64,000 nt of DNA from CAWCDJ01 sp963836015 (GCA_963836015.1 CAWIIF010000002.1:868001-932000), one strand, 5' to 3'; shown: positions 9,187 through 18,059, counted from the stretch's first letter. Numbers and translations are program-made. The notes: generated from the letters alone by a model not told the origin.

Positions 9187-10425
9187 ATGCTAAATTTAGA
9201 AATAGGAAGTCTTACGGATACTATTCTGATACGAGGCGCCCGCCAGTTGCTAACTTTGCGCGGCGGCCCCGGTCCCCGTCGCGGCTCCGAACTCAACGAA
9301 CTCCAGATTATTCCCGATGGCTCGGTTTTGATCCAGGGCGGAATCCTCAAGCAGGTCGGACCCACCCGCCGGATCGAAAACCTGGCCGCCGCCCGGGGCG
9401 CGATCGAGATCAACGCGGTCGGCAAAGTGGTCATGCCGGGATTCGTCGACAGCCACACCCACCTGGCCTTTCCGCTGCCCGAATCGGAGGACGGCAGCCA
9501 GCGCGCCCTGCGCATCGTCCATGGTTTTACGGCCCGCCGCCTGCGAATCCAGGTTCGCCAATACCTGGCCGCCATGGCTCGCCTCGGCACCACCACGGTC
9601 GAGGTCAAAACCGGCTGCGGACCCGATGCCGCCGCGGAGATCAAGCTTTTGCGCGTCCTGGCCTCTCTCGATGGCGATCCGCTCGAGGTTTTTCCGACAT
9701 TCCTCCTCCGCCTCGCCTGCGAGGACGCCCAATCAGAGGTCGATTGGGCGGTCGGCGATCTGCTGCCGAAGATCGGCCGCCGCGGCCTCGCGCGCTTCGC
9801 CGATGTGCTCTCGGACCACCCCACCCATTCCCCCGAGCACTGCGCCCGCTATCTGCGCGCCGCCCGCGAGCAGGGCCTGGCGCTCAAAATCCATGCCTCC
9901 GGCGATCATTGCACCGAGGCCATCTCCCTGGCGCTCGGCCACGATGCCATCAGCGTGGACGACCTCGACCGGGTCGACGAAGCCGGCGCCCAATTGCTGG
10001 CCGGCTCCCGGACCATCGCGACTCTCACCGCCGGCGCCGCCCTCGAAGGCAGCGCCAGCCGCGCGGCCCGCCTGCTGGCCGATGCCGGGGCTGCCATCGC
10101 CCTGGCCACCGGTTTCGATCCCAACCAGCCGGGCACCCTCAGCATGCAGACCGCGATCGCCCTGGCCCACCTGCGCATGGGCCTTTCCGTGAACGAAGCC
10201 GTCTCCGCCGCCACCATCAACGGCGCCCATGCGCTCGGATGCGCCGACCGGCTGGGCTCCCTCGAGCCCGGTAAATGCGCCGACCTCCTGATACTCGACA
10301 CGCCCGACTACCGCGAGCTCGGCCGCCACGTCGGCGATAACGCGGTACACCTGGCCATGAAACACGGCAAGCCGATCTACCGCCTGTCCGAAATCGCGCC
10401 CAAGGGGGGACGCCCCCGTCTATGA
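9187..10425 (+). CDS. HutI-like amidohydrolase with altered active site
   Basis: This 412-residue protein is imidazolonepropionase-like: GFVDSHTHLAFP carries the H-x-H metal pair (H90, H92), a conserved third His is at 236 (KIHAS), and the C-terminal composite sheet signature SLEPGKCADLLIL is present. Compared with HutI, the Glu of HADE is G239, the His of SADHL is D259 and the metal Asp of TDFNPG is G309 (ATGFDPN). It may therefore not catalyse the histidine-degradation step, and no other hut gene is nearby. A possible alternative start, a Shine-Dalgarno-like AGGAAG near 9206, precedes an in-frame ACG (LTDTILIRGARQ), hinting at a miscalled ATG. It is the first gene of a plus-strand run reaching 17361. 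Confidence 0.8.
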   Translation: MLNLEIGSLTDTILIRGARQLLTLRGGPGPRRGSELNELQIIPDGSVLIQGGILKQVGPTRRIENLAAARGAIEINAVGKVVMPGFVDSHTHLAFPLPESEDGSQRALRIVHGFTARRLRIQVRQYLAAMARLGTTTVEVKTGCGPDAAAEIKLLRVLASLDGDPLEVFPTFLLRLACEDAQSEVDWAVGDLLPKIGRRGLARFADVLSDHPTHSPEHCARYLRAAREQGLALKIHASGDHCTEAISLALGHDAISVDDLDRVDEAGAQLLAGSRTIATLTAGAALEGSASRAARLLADAGAAIALATGFDPNQPGTLSMQTAIALAHLRMGLSVNEAVSAATINGAHALGCADRLGSLEPGKCADLLILDTPDYRELGRHVGDNAVHLAMKHGKPIYRLSEIAPKGGRPRL

Positions 10426-10455
10426 TAGAGTGAGACCGCAGTGCCAGGATGATCG

Positions 10456-11319
10456 ATGACCCCATTCGCTGGCGTTAATGCCGCGGCCGTCACGCCGCGT
10501 GGCAAGCAGGGAGAAATCGATTTCGGCGCCGCGTTTGAATTGATCGACTTCCTTTGCCGCGGTGGTGTCACCGGTATCGCCCTCTTCGACACCGCCGGCG
10601 AGTACCCCGCGTTTCACCGCGAGGAGCGCTCGCGCCTGGTTTACCTTGCGGCCAAACGCAGCCGCATCCCGCTCATGGCCGGTGTGGGCAGCGCGACCCT
10701 CGAGGATTCCGTAGCCCTCGCGCGTGAAGCGCGCGACGCGGGCGCCCAAGCCCTGCTCCTGCCGCCGCCCTTCTTCTTCCCCCATACCCAGGACGAGATC
10801 CGCGATTTCTATCTCAGCTTCGCCGCCCAGGCCGGAGAGCCCTGGGACCTCTTCCTGCGCCACCCCGCCGGAGCGGGAGTCAACGCCATCGCACCCGAAA
10901 CCGCGCGGATCCTTCTCGATTCCTGCGGCTTTGCCGGCATCGCCGACGCCGGCGAAGACTGCCTGGGCCTGGCGTCCTCCTGCACGCTCCTGGCCGGCGA
11001 TCAGTGGCTGGTGCGGGCACGGCGCGCCGGAGCGGCCGGAGCGATCCTCGAGACGGCCTGCGCCGTCCCGGAACTAGCTGTGTCGCTCGAAAAAGCGATG
11101 GCCGGCGGGGACCTGGCCGAGATTCAGCGCCTCGAAGCGCTGCACCGCGAGTTTCTGTCCTGGGCACGCCGCCTTCCTCCTCTCGCCGGCATTAAGGCGG
11201 CGCTGGGAGTGCGGGGAATCCGTATTCCGGTGACGGGCTGCCACAAGCAGCTCGACGCCTTCCGCGAGTGGTTCCGGGGATGGATCCGGCAGTTCGGGAA
11301 CTCGTCCGCCCATGCGTAA
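10456..11319 (+). CDS. Dihydrodipicolinate synthase (DapA)-family protein lacking the Schiff-base lysine
   Basis: This 287-residue protein has the DapA-type TIM-barrel pattern: DTAGEYPAF at the place of the usual TTGE motif, then IPLMAGVGSATLEDSVALAR and the strand-loop with LLPPPFFFPHTQDEI. The lysine that forms the Schiff base (normally GIKEASGD) is alanine here (GIADAGED, A163), and the tyrosine of YNVP is replaced (LRHP). Class I aldolase chemistry of the normal kind is thus not expected. It sits 30 bp after the HutI-like gene, which has also lost key residues, and overlaps the next gene by 8 bases. A binding or regulatory role, or different chemistry, are open options. Confidence 0.75.
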   Translation: MTPFAGVNAAAVTPRGKQGEIDFGAAFELIDFLCRGGVTGIALFDTAGEYPAFHREERSRLVYLAAKRSRIPLMAGVGSATLEDSVALAREARDAGAQALLLPPPFFFPHTQDEIRDFYLSFAAQAGEPWDLFLRHPAGAGVNAIAPETARILLDSCGFAGIADAGEDCLGLASSCTLLAGDQWLVRARRAGAAGAILETACAVPELAVSLEKAMAGGDLAEIQRLEALHREFLSWARRLPPLAGIKAALGVRGIRIPVTGCHKQLDAFREWFRGWIRQFGNSSAHA

Positions 11320-12946
11320 CTCCGCCGTCTTCGCCTGCGCGGCGGCCGCCGCACTGCTCGCGGCCCAGTCCGACCGCGACGCCGTCAAGACCGGCGCGCA
11401 ACTGGCCGAAGTCGTCTCCTCGGTCGACGGCACCGCCCAGCCCTACGCCCTGTACGTTCCCAAGTCCTTCCGCCCGGATCAGAAGTACCCTCTGCTGATC
11501 ACCCTGCACTCCGAGGAATCCAACCACCGCCTCAGCCTAAAGCAGGTGTTCGGGGCGCCCACCCGCTACGGCATGGCCGACCCCGAAGACCTGCGCTATT
11601 TCCCGCTGGTCCGCGACGAGGGCTTCATCGTGGCCGCCCCCCTGGCCCGCGGCACCATGGGCTACCAGGGCATCGCCGAACGGGACGTCTACGACGTGCT
11701 GGCCGATGTCGAGCGCCGCTTCCCCATCGATCCCGACCGCGTCTACCTCACCGGCATCTCCATGGGCGGAGCCGGAGCGCTGTGGCTGGCGCTCTCCCGG
11801 CCCGATGTGTGGGCGGCCGTCGCGCCTGTCTGCCCCTCCACCCTCCCCGGCAGCGAAGCGCTCGCGCCCAATGCGCTCGACCTCCCCATCCGCCTCTTCC
11901 ACGGCGACCAGGACCCCATCGTCCCGGTGGAAAGCTCGCGCGCCTGGCAGCGCCGCCTGCTCGATGCCGGTGTCGCCGCCGATTACGTCGAGTACCCCGG
12001 CGTCCGCCATAACGCCTGGGACATCGCCTATCGCAACGGAGCGATCTTCGACTGGCTCGCCAAATTCCGGCGCCGCCGCTTTCCGGAGCGCGTCCGCTTC
12101 GTCACCGAATCCTACCGCTACCGTTCGGCCTACTGGGTGCGGATCGACGGCCTGACGCCCGGCGAGCGGGCCGCCATCGACGCGCGGCACTCCGGCGCAA
12201 AGGTCGACGTAACTACCCAGGGAATCGACGGCTTCACCCTGTCGCTCGACCAGCCGGTTTCCCTCCTGACCATCGACGGCGCAGCCCTGCGCGTCAAGCC
12301 CGCGGCCGAGGTCTCGTTCACCCGCGCTTCCGGCCGCTGGCGCCCCGGCTTGTTCCGGCCGGTCGGCAAGCAGCCGGGCGCCGAAGGTCCGATTTCCGAG
12401 GCCGTTTCCGGACGCCAGATTTACGTCTACGGCAGCCTGGGGGCGGGCACCGCCGATGAGCTCGAGGCGCGCCGCAAGATCGCTGCCGAAGCCGCCCAGT
12501 GGTCCACCTATCGCGACCGCCTCAATCTTGTCTTCCCTGTAAAGGCCGATACCGCGGTAACCGGCGCGGACATCGAGACTTCCGACCTGATCCTCTTCGG
12601 GACCGCCCAGAGCAACTCCCTCATCGCGCGTTTCGCCCCGCGCCTGCCGCTCGAGCTTTCGCCGGGCGCGGCCGATTGGGGACTCCTGTTCATCGCTCCC
12701 GCCGGCAAACATTACGTCCTGGTCAACTCTGGCCTCCCCTTCTGGACCGGCGCCGAGGAAGCCCGTCGCGGCGGCTACCCGCTCGCCCCCGCCCAGTACC
12801 GCCTCCTCACCACCTTCGGAGACTACGTGCTTTTCAAAGGATCGCTCGCGCATGTGGTGGCGGAGGGCCGTTTTGATCGAAACTGGAAAGTTCCGGCCGG
12901 CGCGGCGGCGAAACTCGCGGCCGCCGGCACCGTGACCGTTCACTGA
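11312..12946 (+). CDS. Exported alpha/beta hydrolase (esterase/peptidase type)
   Basis: This 544-residue protein has a signal peptide (MRNSAVFACAAAAALLAAQ). The N-terminal half is an alpha/beta-hydrolase: YALYVPKSFRPDQKYPLLI is the typical entry strand, G-I-S-M-G-G carries the nucleophile Ser, FHGDQDPIVPV the acid, and the RHNAWD segment the likely catalytic His. The first domain resembles poly-hydroxyalkanoate-depolymerase-like or feruloyl-esterase-like enzymes. The roughly 270-residue C-terminal half (from about 275) has no family I recognise. It overlaps the previous gene by 8 bases. It should act in the periplasm or outside; the substrate is unknown. Confidence 0.82.
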   Translation: MRNSAVFACAAAAALLAAQSDRDAVKTGAQLAEVVSSVDGTAQPYALYVPKSFRPDQKYPLLITLHSEESNHRLSLKQVFGAPTRYGMADPEDLRYFPLVRDEGFIVAAPLARGTMGYQGIAERDVYDVLADVERRFPIDPDRVYLTGISMGGAGALWLALSRPDVWAAVAPVCPSTLPGSEALAPNALDLPIRLFHGDQDPIVPVESSRAWQRRLLDAGVAADYVEYPGVRHNAWDIAYRNGAIFDWLAKFRRRRFPERVRFVTESYRYRSAYWVRIDGLTPGERAAIDARHSGAKVDVTTQGIDGFTLSLDQPVSLLTIDGAALRVKPAAEVSFTRASGRWRPGLFRPVGKQPGAEGPISEAVSGRQIYVYGSLGAGTADELEARRKIAAEAAQWSTYRDRLNLVFPVKADTAVTGADIETSDLILFGTAQSNSLIARFAPRLPLELSPGAADWGLLFIAPAGKHYVLVNSGLPFWTGAEEARRGGYPLAPAQYRLLTTFGDYVLFKGSLAHVVAEGRFDRNWKVPAGAAAKLAAAGTVTVH

Positions 12947-12947
12947 T

Positions 12948-14333
12948 ATGACACCTGAAGATTTCCGCAGGCATGGCCACCAGGCAATCGACTGGATCGC
13001 CGATTTTCTTGCCGACCCCGGGCGCTATCCCGTCGTCCCTCCCGTCAAGCCGGGCCAGTTGACCGACGCACTGCCCGCCCGCGGCCCCGAGCACGGCGAA
13101 CCCATGCAGGCCATCCTGGCCGATTTCGAGCGCCTGGTCGTTCCCGCTATGACCCACTGGAACCACCCCGGGTTCCTGGCCTACTTCGCCAATTCCTCAC
13201 CGCCCGAAGGCATCCTCGGAGAGCTCTACGCCGCCGCCTTGAACGGCAATGGCATGCTCTGGAAGACTTCCCCCGCGGTCACCGAGTTGGAGCAGGTGGC
13301 CCTGCGCTGGCTGCGCCAGTGGTGCGGCCTGCCGGAAGACTGGTTCGGCCTGATCTACGACACCGCCTCCACCGGCAGCATGCATGCCATCGCCGCCGCC
13401 CGCCAGGCCGCCGACCCCGAATCGCGCACCCGTGGCACCGCGCCCGGTCTGGTCGTTTACACCTCCGAACAGGCCCACTCTTCCATCGAGAAGGGAGCCA
13501 TCGCCGTCGGCATCGGCCAGGACTTCGTCCGCAAAGTCCCCGTGGACGACGAGTTCCGCATGCGGCCCGAAGCCCTGCAAAGCCTGATCGAAGCCGACCT
13601 CGCCGCCGGCCTGCGGCCCTGCTGCGTCGCCGCCACCGTCGGCACCACCTCCACCACCAGCGTGGACCCCGTGCCTGCCATCGCCTCCCTCTGCGAGCGC
13701 CACGGCCTCTGGCTGCACGTCGATGCCGCCTACGCCGGATCGGCCGCCGTGGCCCCCGAGTTCCGCTGGGCCTTCGAGGGCTGCGACCGCGCCGATTCGT
13801 TCGTCACCAATCCCCATAAGTGGCTGCTCACCCCCATGGATTGCAGCATCTTCTACACCCGCCGGCCGGACGTCCTGCGGCGCGCGTTTTCGCTGATCCC
13901 CGAATACCTCGAGACCGCCCAGGATCCGCGCGCCGTCAACCTCATGGATTACGGCGTCCCCCTCGGCCGCCGCTTCCGCGCCCTCAAGCTCTGGTTCGTG
14001 CTGCGCTCCTACGGCCGCGAAGGCCTGGCTGCCATGATCCGCCGCCACGTCGCCCTGGCGCAGGATTTCGCGCTCCAGGTGGATGCCGATCCGCTGTTCG
14101 AACGCACCGCGCCTTCGCCATTCTCCGTGGTTTGTTTCCGCTACAAGGGCTCGGACGATCAGAACCGCCGAATTCTCGAGGCAGTGAACGCCACCGGCGA
14201 AGTCTTCCTCTCCGGCACCGTGCTCAAAGGCCGCTACTCCCTGCACTTGGCGGTAGGAAACCACGGCACCACGCAATCCCACCTCGATCGCGCCTGGACC
14301 CTGCTCAAGCACGCCGCCGCCCACGTCGGATAG
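12948..14333 (+). CDS. Pyridoxal-phosphate-dependent decarboxylase, aromatic-L-amino-acid decarboxylase type
   Basis: This 461-residue protein matches group II PLP decarboxylases in length and motifs: ending of the N-terminal domain HWNHPGFLAYFANSSP, substrate-loop TSPAVTELEQVALRWL, PLP-binding HVDAAYAGSA, and the lysine K291 in NPHKWLLTPMD that binds PLP. Enzymes of this group remove CO2 from Tyr, Trp, DOPA or Phe. Which amino acid is used cannot be read from the sequence. The ATG follows the stop of the hydrolase with only 1 base between, so translation is coupled. A GntR-type HTH follows at once. Confidence 0.9.
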   Translation: MTPEDFRRHGHQAIDWIADFLADPGRYPVVPPVKPGQLTDALPARGPEHGEPMQAILADFERLVVPAMTHWNHPGFLAYFANSSPPEGILGELYAAALNGNGMLWKTSPAVTELEQVALRWLRQWCGLPEDWFGLIYDTASTGSMHAIAAARQAADPESRTRGTAPGLVVYTSEQAHSSIEKGAIAVGIGQDFVRKVPVDDEFRMRPEALQSLIEADLAAGLRPCCVAATVGTTSTTSVDPVPAIASLCERHGLWLHVDAAYAGSAAVAPEFRWAFEGCDRADSFVTNPHKWLLTPMDCSIFYTRRPDVLRRAFSLIPEYLETAQDPRAVNLMDYGVPLGRRFRALKLWFVLRSYGREGLAAMIRRHVALAQDFALQVDADPLFERTAPSPFSVVCFRYKGSDDQNRRILEAVNATGEVFLSGTVLKGRYSLHLAVGNHGTTQSHLDRAWTLLKHAAAHVG

Positions 14334-14334
14334 A

Positions 14335-14631
14335 GTGAGAGTATCACTTATGCGAAGCTGTGCCCCGTCGTCATTGCCGCCATTTGCCATCGACCCCGCC
14401 GCGGGTCAGCCGCGCCACCGCCAGCTCTACGGTTTCCTGCGCCGCACCATCCTCGAAGGGCCCCTCGAGCCGGGCGCCAGCCTTCCCTCGCAAAGGACCC
14501 TGGCCCGTCTGCTGGGGGTCTCCCGGAACACCGTCCTCTATGCCTATGAGAAGCTGCGATGGGAAGGCCTGATCGCCGCGCGCACCGGATCCGGCACCCG
14601 CGTCACAGGGCGCCGCTGCAACCATCGGTAG
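14335..14631 (+). CDS. Stand-alone GntR-type winged-helix protein (MocR N-terminal domain only)
   Basis: About 93-98 residues; starts are GTG 14335 or ATG 14350. The sequence RQLYGFLRRTILEGPLEPG followed by LPSQRTLARLLGVSRNTVLYAYEKL is the DNA-binding half of MocR/PdxR regulators, which normally continue into an aminotransferase-like domain of about 350 residues. Here the protein stops after the wing (GSGTRVTG) and another gene begins 17 bp later, so the effector half is absent. It may be a real single-domain regulator of the GntR type or a truncated gene. It could act on the upstream decarboxylase operon. Confidence 0.65.
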   Translation: MRVSLMRSCAPSSLPPFAIDPAAGQPRHRQLYGFLRRTILEGPLEPGASLPSQRTLARLLGVSRNTVLYAYEKLRWEGLIAARTGSGTRVTGRRCNHR

Positions 14632-14647
14632 AATAGTTCTTTACCCC

Positions 14648-15448
14648 ATGATAGAAATCATCCACCGCGGACCCGCCGCGCATACCAAAGTCGTGCTTTT
14701 CGATTTCGACGGCAGCCTCTCCCTCATCCGCACCGGCTGGATGCAGGTGATGGTCCCCATGATGGTCGAGGTGCTCGCCGAACTGAAGACCGGAGAAACC
14801 GAAGATCAGCTCCGCGAAGTAGTGGAGGAATATGTCTGGCGCCTCACCGGCCAGGAGACCGTCTACCAGACGATGGAGCTGGCCGAACAGGTGAAACGCC
14901 GCGGCGGCACGCCCCTCGATCCGCTGGAATACAAGAAGCGCTACCTCGACCGCTTGTGGTTGGTCATCCGCGACCGCGTCGAAGGGCTCCGCTCCGGCAA
15001 GTACCCGCCCGATCAGTTCCTCGTCCCCGGCTCGAGGCCGCTCCTCGAGCGCCTGAAAGAGCGCGGCCTGCGCCTCTACCTGGCCAGCGGCACCGACGAG
15101 ATCTACATGAAAGAGGAGGCCGCGCTGCTGGACGTCACCCGCTACTTCGATGGCGGCGTCTACGGCGCGCTCGACGATTTTCAGAAGTTCTCGAAGCGCA
15201 TCCTGGTGCAGCGCATCCTGCGGCTCCCCGAAGTCGAGGGCGATCACCTGCTGGGCTTCGGCGACGGCTACGTCGAGATCGAAGAGGTCAAGCAGGTCGG
15301 CGGCGTCGCTGTCGGCGTCGCGACCGACGAGCCCGAATGCCGCGTGCCCGACCAGTGGAAACGCCAGCGCCTGATCGGCGTCGGCGCCGACTACATCATC
15401 CCCAACTACCTGTGCTACGACGAGCTGATGGAGATGCTCTTCGCATGA
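14648..15448 (+). CDS. HAD-superfamily hydrolase
   Basis: This is a 266-residue HAD phosphatase-like protein. Motif I is LFDFDGSLSL with D19 as nucleophile and D21 as acid/base; motif II is YLASGTDE; K in the DDFQKFSKR region fits motif III; and motif IV is GFGDGYVEIEE. An alpha-helical cap lies between motif I and II (about 30-125), as in phosphoglycolate-phosphatase-like enzymes. Its stop overlaps the ATG of the next gene (ATGA), and the third gene is a carbohydrate kinase, so it probably removes a phosphate from a sugar-type intermediate in the same route. The exact substrate is unknown. Confidence 0.88.
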   Translation: MIEIIHRGPAAHTKVVLFDFDGSLSLIRTGWMQVMVPMMVEVLAELKTGETEDQLREVVEEYVWRLTGQETVYQTMELAEQVKRRGGTPLDPLEYKKRYLDRLWLVIRDRVEGLRSGKYPPDQFLVPGSRPLLERLKERGLRLYLASGTDEIYMKEEAALLDVTRYFDGGVYGALDDFQKFSKRILVQRILRLPEVEGDHLLGFGDGYVEIEEVKQVGGVAVGVATDEPECRVPDQWKRQRLIGVGADYIIPNYLCYDELMEMLFA

Positions 15449-16401
15449 GCCGCTACGAGCTGTTCGACCGCTCGCGCCTCGAGATCCGCCCCCTCGCCGA
15501 GCGCACCCACGACCTCCACGCCGACCACTGGCTGACCCTCGACGACTCCGTCCCGGCCTTCCACCACCCCGACCTTCCCGGGGTCGCCGCCCGCCTGAAG
15601 ACTGCCCGCGAATCGGGCGCCGCCCGCATCCTCATGATGGGCGCCCACGTTCTCCGCAGCGGCGTCAACCGCCACATCATCGACCTTCTGGAGCGCGGCG
15701 TCATCGACCACATCGCCATGAACGGCGCCGGAGCCATCCACGATTACGAGCTGGCGCGCATCGGCGCCACCACCGAAAGCGTGGACCGCTACATCCGCAC
15801 CGGCGAGTTCGGCCTCTGGCGCGAAACCGGCGAGTTGAACGACTGGATCCGCGAAGCCGCCGCCGAATCCCTGGGCCTCGGCGAGAATGTCGGCCGCCGC
15901 ATCGAGACCAGCGATTATCCCTACCGCGAGCTCTCCGTCTTCGCCGCCGCCTGGCGCTGCGGCGTGCCGGTGACCGTCCACGCGGGCGTAGGCTACGACA
16001 TCATCCACGAACATCCCAATTGCGACGGCGCGTCCCTGGGCGCCGCCAGCTACCGCGACTTCCTGATCTTCGCCCGCACCGTCGAGCGGCTCGAAGGCGG
16101 CGTGCTGCTCAACTTCGGCTCGGCCATCATGGGTCCGGAGGTCTACCTCAAAGCGCTTTCCATGGCCCGCAATGTGGCGCGCCAGGCCGGGCGCTCCATC
16201 CGCCGCTTCACTACCGCCGTGTTCGACCTCGTGCCGATCCAGGGCGACTGCCGCAAAGAGCTCCCCAAGACCGACCCGGGCTACTACTTCCGCCCGCATA
16301 AGACGATCCTGGTCCGCACCGTGGCGGATGGCGGCGAGAGCTTCTACTTCTGCGGACCGCACCGCGCCACCCTGCCCGCCCTGTGGAGACAGCTCGCATG
16401 A
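15445..16401 (+). CDS. Deoxyhypusine-synthase-like protein
   Basis: This 318-residue protein resembles bacterial deoxyhypusine-synthase-like proteins: an NAD-binding-like core with GVIDHIAMNGAGAIHDYELA, VTVHAGVGYDIIHEHPNCDG and GGVLLNFGSAIMGPEVYLKA. I did not find the catalytic-lysine segment of true deoxyhypusine synthase, and bacteria lack eIF5A, so a homospermidine-synthase-like or NAD-dependent sugar/amine reaction is more likely. It is coupled by ATGA to the HAD gene before it, and its TGA overlaps the ATG of the kinase after it (ATGA at 16398). The family call is from memory of conserved segments and needs a profile search. Confidence 0.65.
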   Translation: MSRYELFDRSRLEIRPLAERTHDLHADHWLTLDDSVPAFHHPDLPGVAARLKTARESGAARILMMGAHVLRSGVNRHIIDLLERGVIDHIAMNGAGAIHDYELARIGATTESVDRYIRTGEFGLWRETGELNDWIREAAAESLGLGENVGRRIETSDYPYRELSVFAAAWRCGVPVTVHAGVGYDIIHEHPNCDGASLGAASYRDFLIFARTVERLEGGVLLNFGSAIMGPEVYLKALSMARNVARQAGRSIRRFTTAVFDLVPIQGDCRKELPKTDPGYYFRPHKTILVRTVADGGESFYFCGPHRATLPALWRQLA

Positions 16402-17361
16402 ACACCGCGGAGATTCTGGCCGCCATCCCCCATCTCCGCGTGCTCGTGGCCGGCGACGTCTGCCTCGACCGCTGGTGCACCTACGACCCGTCGCTCGCCG
16501 AGCCGTCGCGCGAAACCGGCATCCTCCGCATCGGCGTGGTCTCCACCGAGGTCACGCCCGGCGCCGCCGGTACGGTCGCCAATAACCTGGCAGCGCTGGG
16601 CGCCCACGTGTCGGTCCTGGGGATGGTCGGGGAGGACGGCTTCGGCTACGAGCTGAGCCATGCCCTCGAAGCCCGCGGCATCGCGACCGATCTGCTGGTT
16701 CCGGCGCCCGGCGTTCCGACTTTCACTTACACCAAGCTGCTCAACCGCCGCACCGGCGAAGAGGACCTGCCGCGGGTCGATTTCGTCTACACCCAGCCGC
16801 TCCCGGCCCGCCCTGGACGCCGAATTGGCCCGCCGCTTCGAGAGCGCCGCCCCCCGCTTCGATATCGTCATCGTCTCCGACCAGGCCGAGACCGACCAGG
16901 GCGGCGTCGTGACCCCCGCCATGCGCGGCGCCGTGGAGCGCGTGGCCGCCGCGCACCCCGGCATCCTCATCTGGGTGGATTCCCGCATGCGCGCCGAGCA
17001 CTTCCGCCGCGTCATCGTCAAACCCAACCAGCAGGAGGCCGAGGCAGCCTCTCGGCGCGCCCTGGGGCGAGTGGACTACCCCGAGTTGCGCCGCGTGATG
17101 GCCGCTCCGCTCCTGGTAGTGACGCACGGAGGCGACGGCGCCTTGCTGGTCGACGAATCGGGCGAGCGCTGGGTGGCTACCACCAAAGTGGAGCATCCCG
17201 TCGATATCTGCGGCGCCGGCGACAGCTTTTCGGCCGGCGCGGTGTTGGCCTTAAAAGCGACCGGCGATCCCGAGACCGCCGCCCGTTTCGGCAACCGCGT
17301 AGCCTCCATCACCATCATGAAGAAAGGCACCGGCACCGCCTCGCCGGACGAATTGCGGTAG
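16398..17361 (+). CDS. PfkB-family carbohydrate kinase, HldE/RfaE-like (frameshifted)
   Basis: The N-terminal part (VLVAGDVCLDRWCTYDPS, GAAGTVANNLAALGAHVSVLG) and the C-terminal part (VTHGGDGALLVDESGERW, ICGAGDSFSAGAVLAL) are the two PfkB signatures and resemble the heptose-7-phosphate kinase half of HldE. They lie in different frames. The break is at about 16807-16809 in a CCC run; dropping one C gives ...YTQPLPAALDAELARRF, a continuous protein of about 320 residues. The ATG at 16398 overlaps the preceding stop. With the HAD phosphatase and the DHS-like protein it forms a three-gene unit suggesting sugar-phosphate or nucleotide-sugar metabolism. Confidence 0.85.
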
Positions 17362-17484
17362 AACCCCCGTAGGGGCCAGGTGCGCCCCCCGGCACGCCCG
17401 GCCCCCACTCCCCAAAACCACGATCGGTCCTAGTACTCTTCCTATGGAATGCTAGGGATCTTTCCCGCAATGTCTAAGCTGACT

Positions 17485-17850
17485 ATGCGGAAACTCTTAC
17501 TGCTCCTCACTCTCTCCATAGGCGTCCTGAGCGCCCAGGAGTCGCCGGGCAAGAAGCTTTGGCAATGGAGCGTCACCTCATTGGCCGTCGCCAACGCCCT
17601 GGACATTCACTCATCCTGGGGAAAGCACGAATTGAATCCGGCCCTGGCGAATCCGAACGGAACTTTCGGGCGCAACGGAGCGCTGCTCAAACTCGGCTTC
17701 CAGGGCGGATTGCTCGGATTCGAATACCTCATCACCCGGGGCCATCCACGCCCCAAAGTGTTTCGCGCCTTGTCTATCCTCAATTTCGGAGTCGCCGCGG
17801 GCACTGCCGCCGTAGCGGCGCACAACTACGGCATCCCGCGTCCGAATTAA
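17485..17850 (+). CDS. Small exported or membrane protein, function unknown
   Basis: From ATG 17485 the protein is 121 residues and opens with a signal-like segment (MRKLLLLLTLSIGVLSAQ); in-frame starts at 17449 and 17470 would put polar residues before it. A hydrophobic middle (LKLGFQGGLLGFEYLI) and end (FGVAAGTAAVAAHNYG) suggest two membrane segments. The motif ALDIHSSWGKHELNPAL recalls small acidobacterial membrane proteins with an E-x-N-P box. Its stop codon overlaps that of the convergent small gene at 17847. Confidence 0.6.
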   Translation: MRKLLLLLTLSIGVLSAQESPGKKLWQWSVTSLAVANALDIHSSWGKHELNPALANPNGTFGRNGALLKLGFQGGLLGFEYLITRGHPRPKVFRALSILNFGVAAGTAAVAAHNYGIPRPN

Positions 17851-18059
17851 GCCGTTGCTTCCGTGAGCTCGGATTCCACGGGCACGCCGGCCCGCCATCC
17901 CAGGCGCAGTGGCACCTGCCGCAGGTTCATCGGATCCAGCCCGCGGGCCGGGTGGCGCTCCTCCCAGCCGTTCTCTTTGTTGGGAACTGCGACCCAGCCG
18001 GAGCCGGGTGCGTAAACGATCCAGTGGCCCGGATGGGCCAGGCTTCGATATAGCTTCAT
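17847..18059 (-). CDS. Small hypothetical protein
   Basis: This 70-residue protein (start MKLYRSLAHPGHWIVYAPG) is rich in W, P and R and has no membrane segment. Its composition (WVAVPNKENGWEERHPARG) looks like coding sequence rather than a shadow, because nothing else occupies this stretch. Its TAA shares two bases with the TAA of the convergent gene. No family recognised. Confidence 0.45.
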   Translation of the reverse strand: MKLYRSLAHPGHWIVYAPGSGWVAVPNKENGWEERHPARGLDPMNLRQVPLRLGWRAGVPVESELTEATA

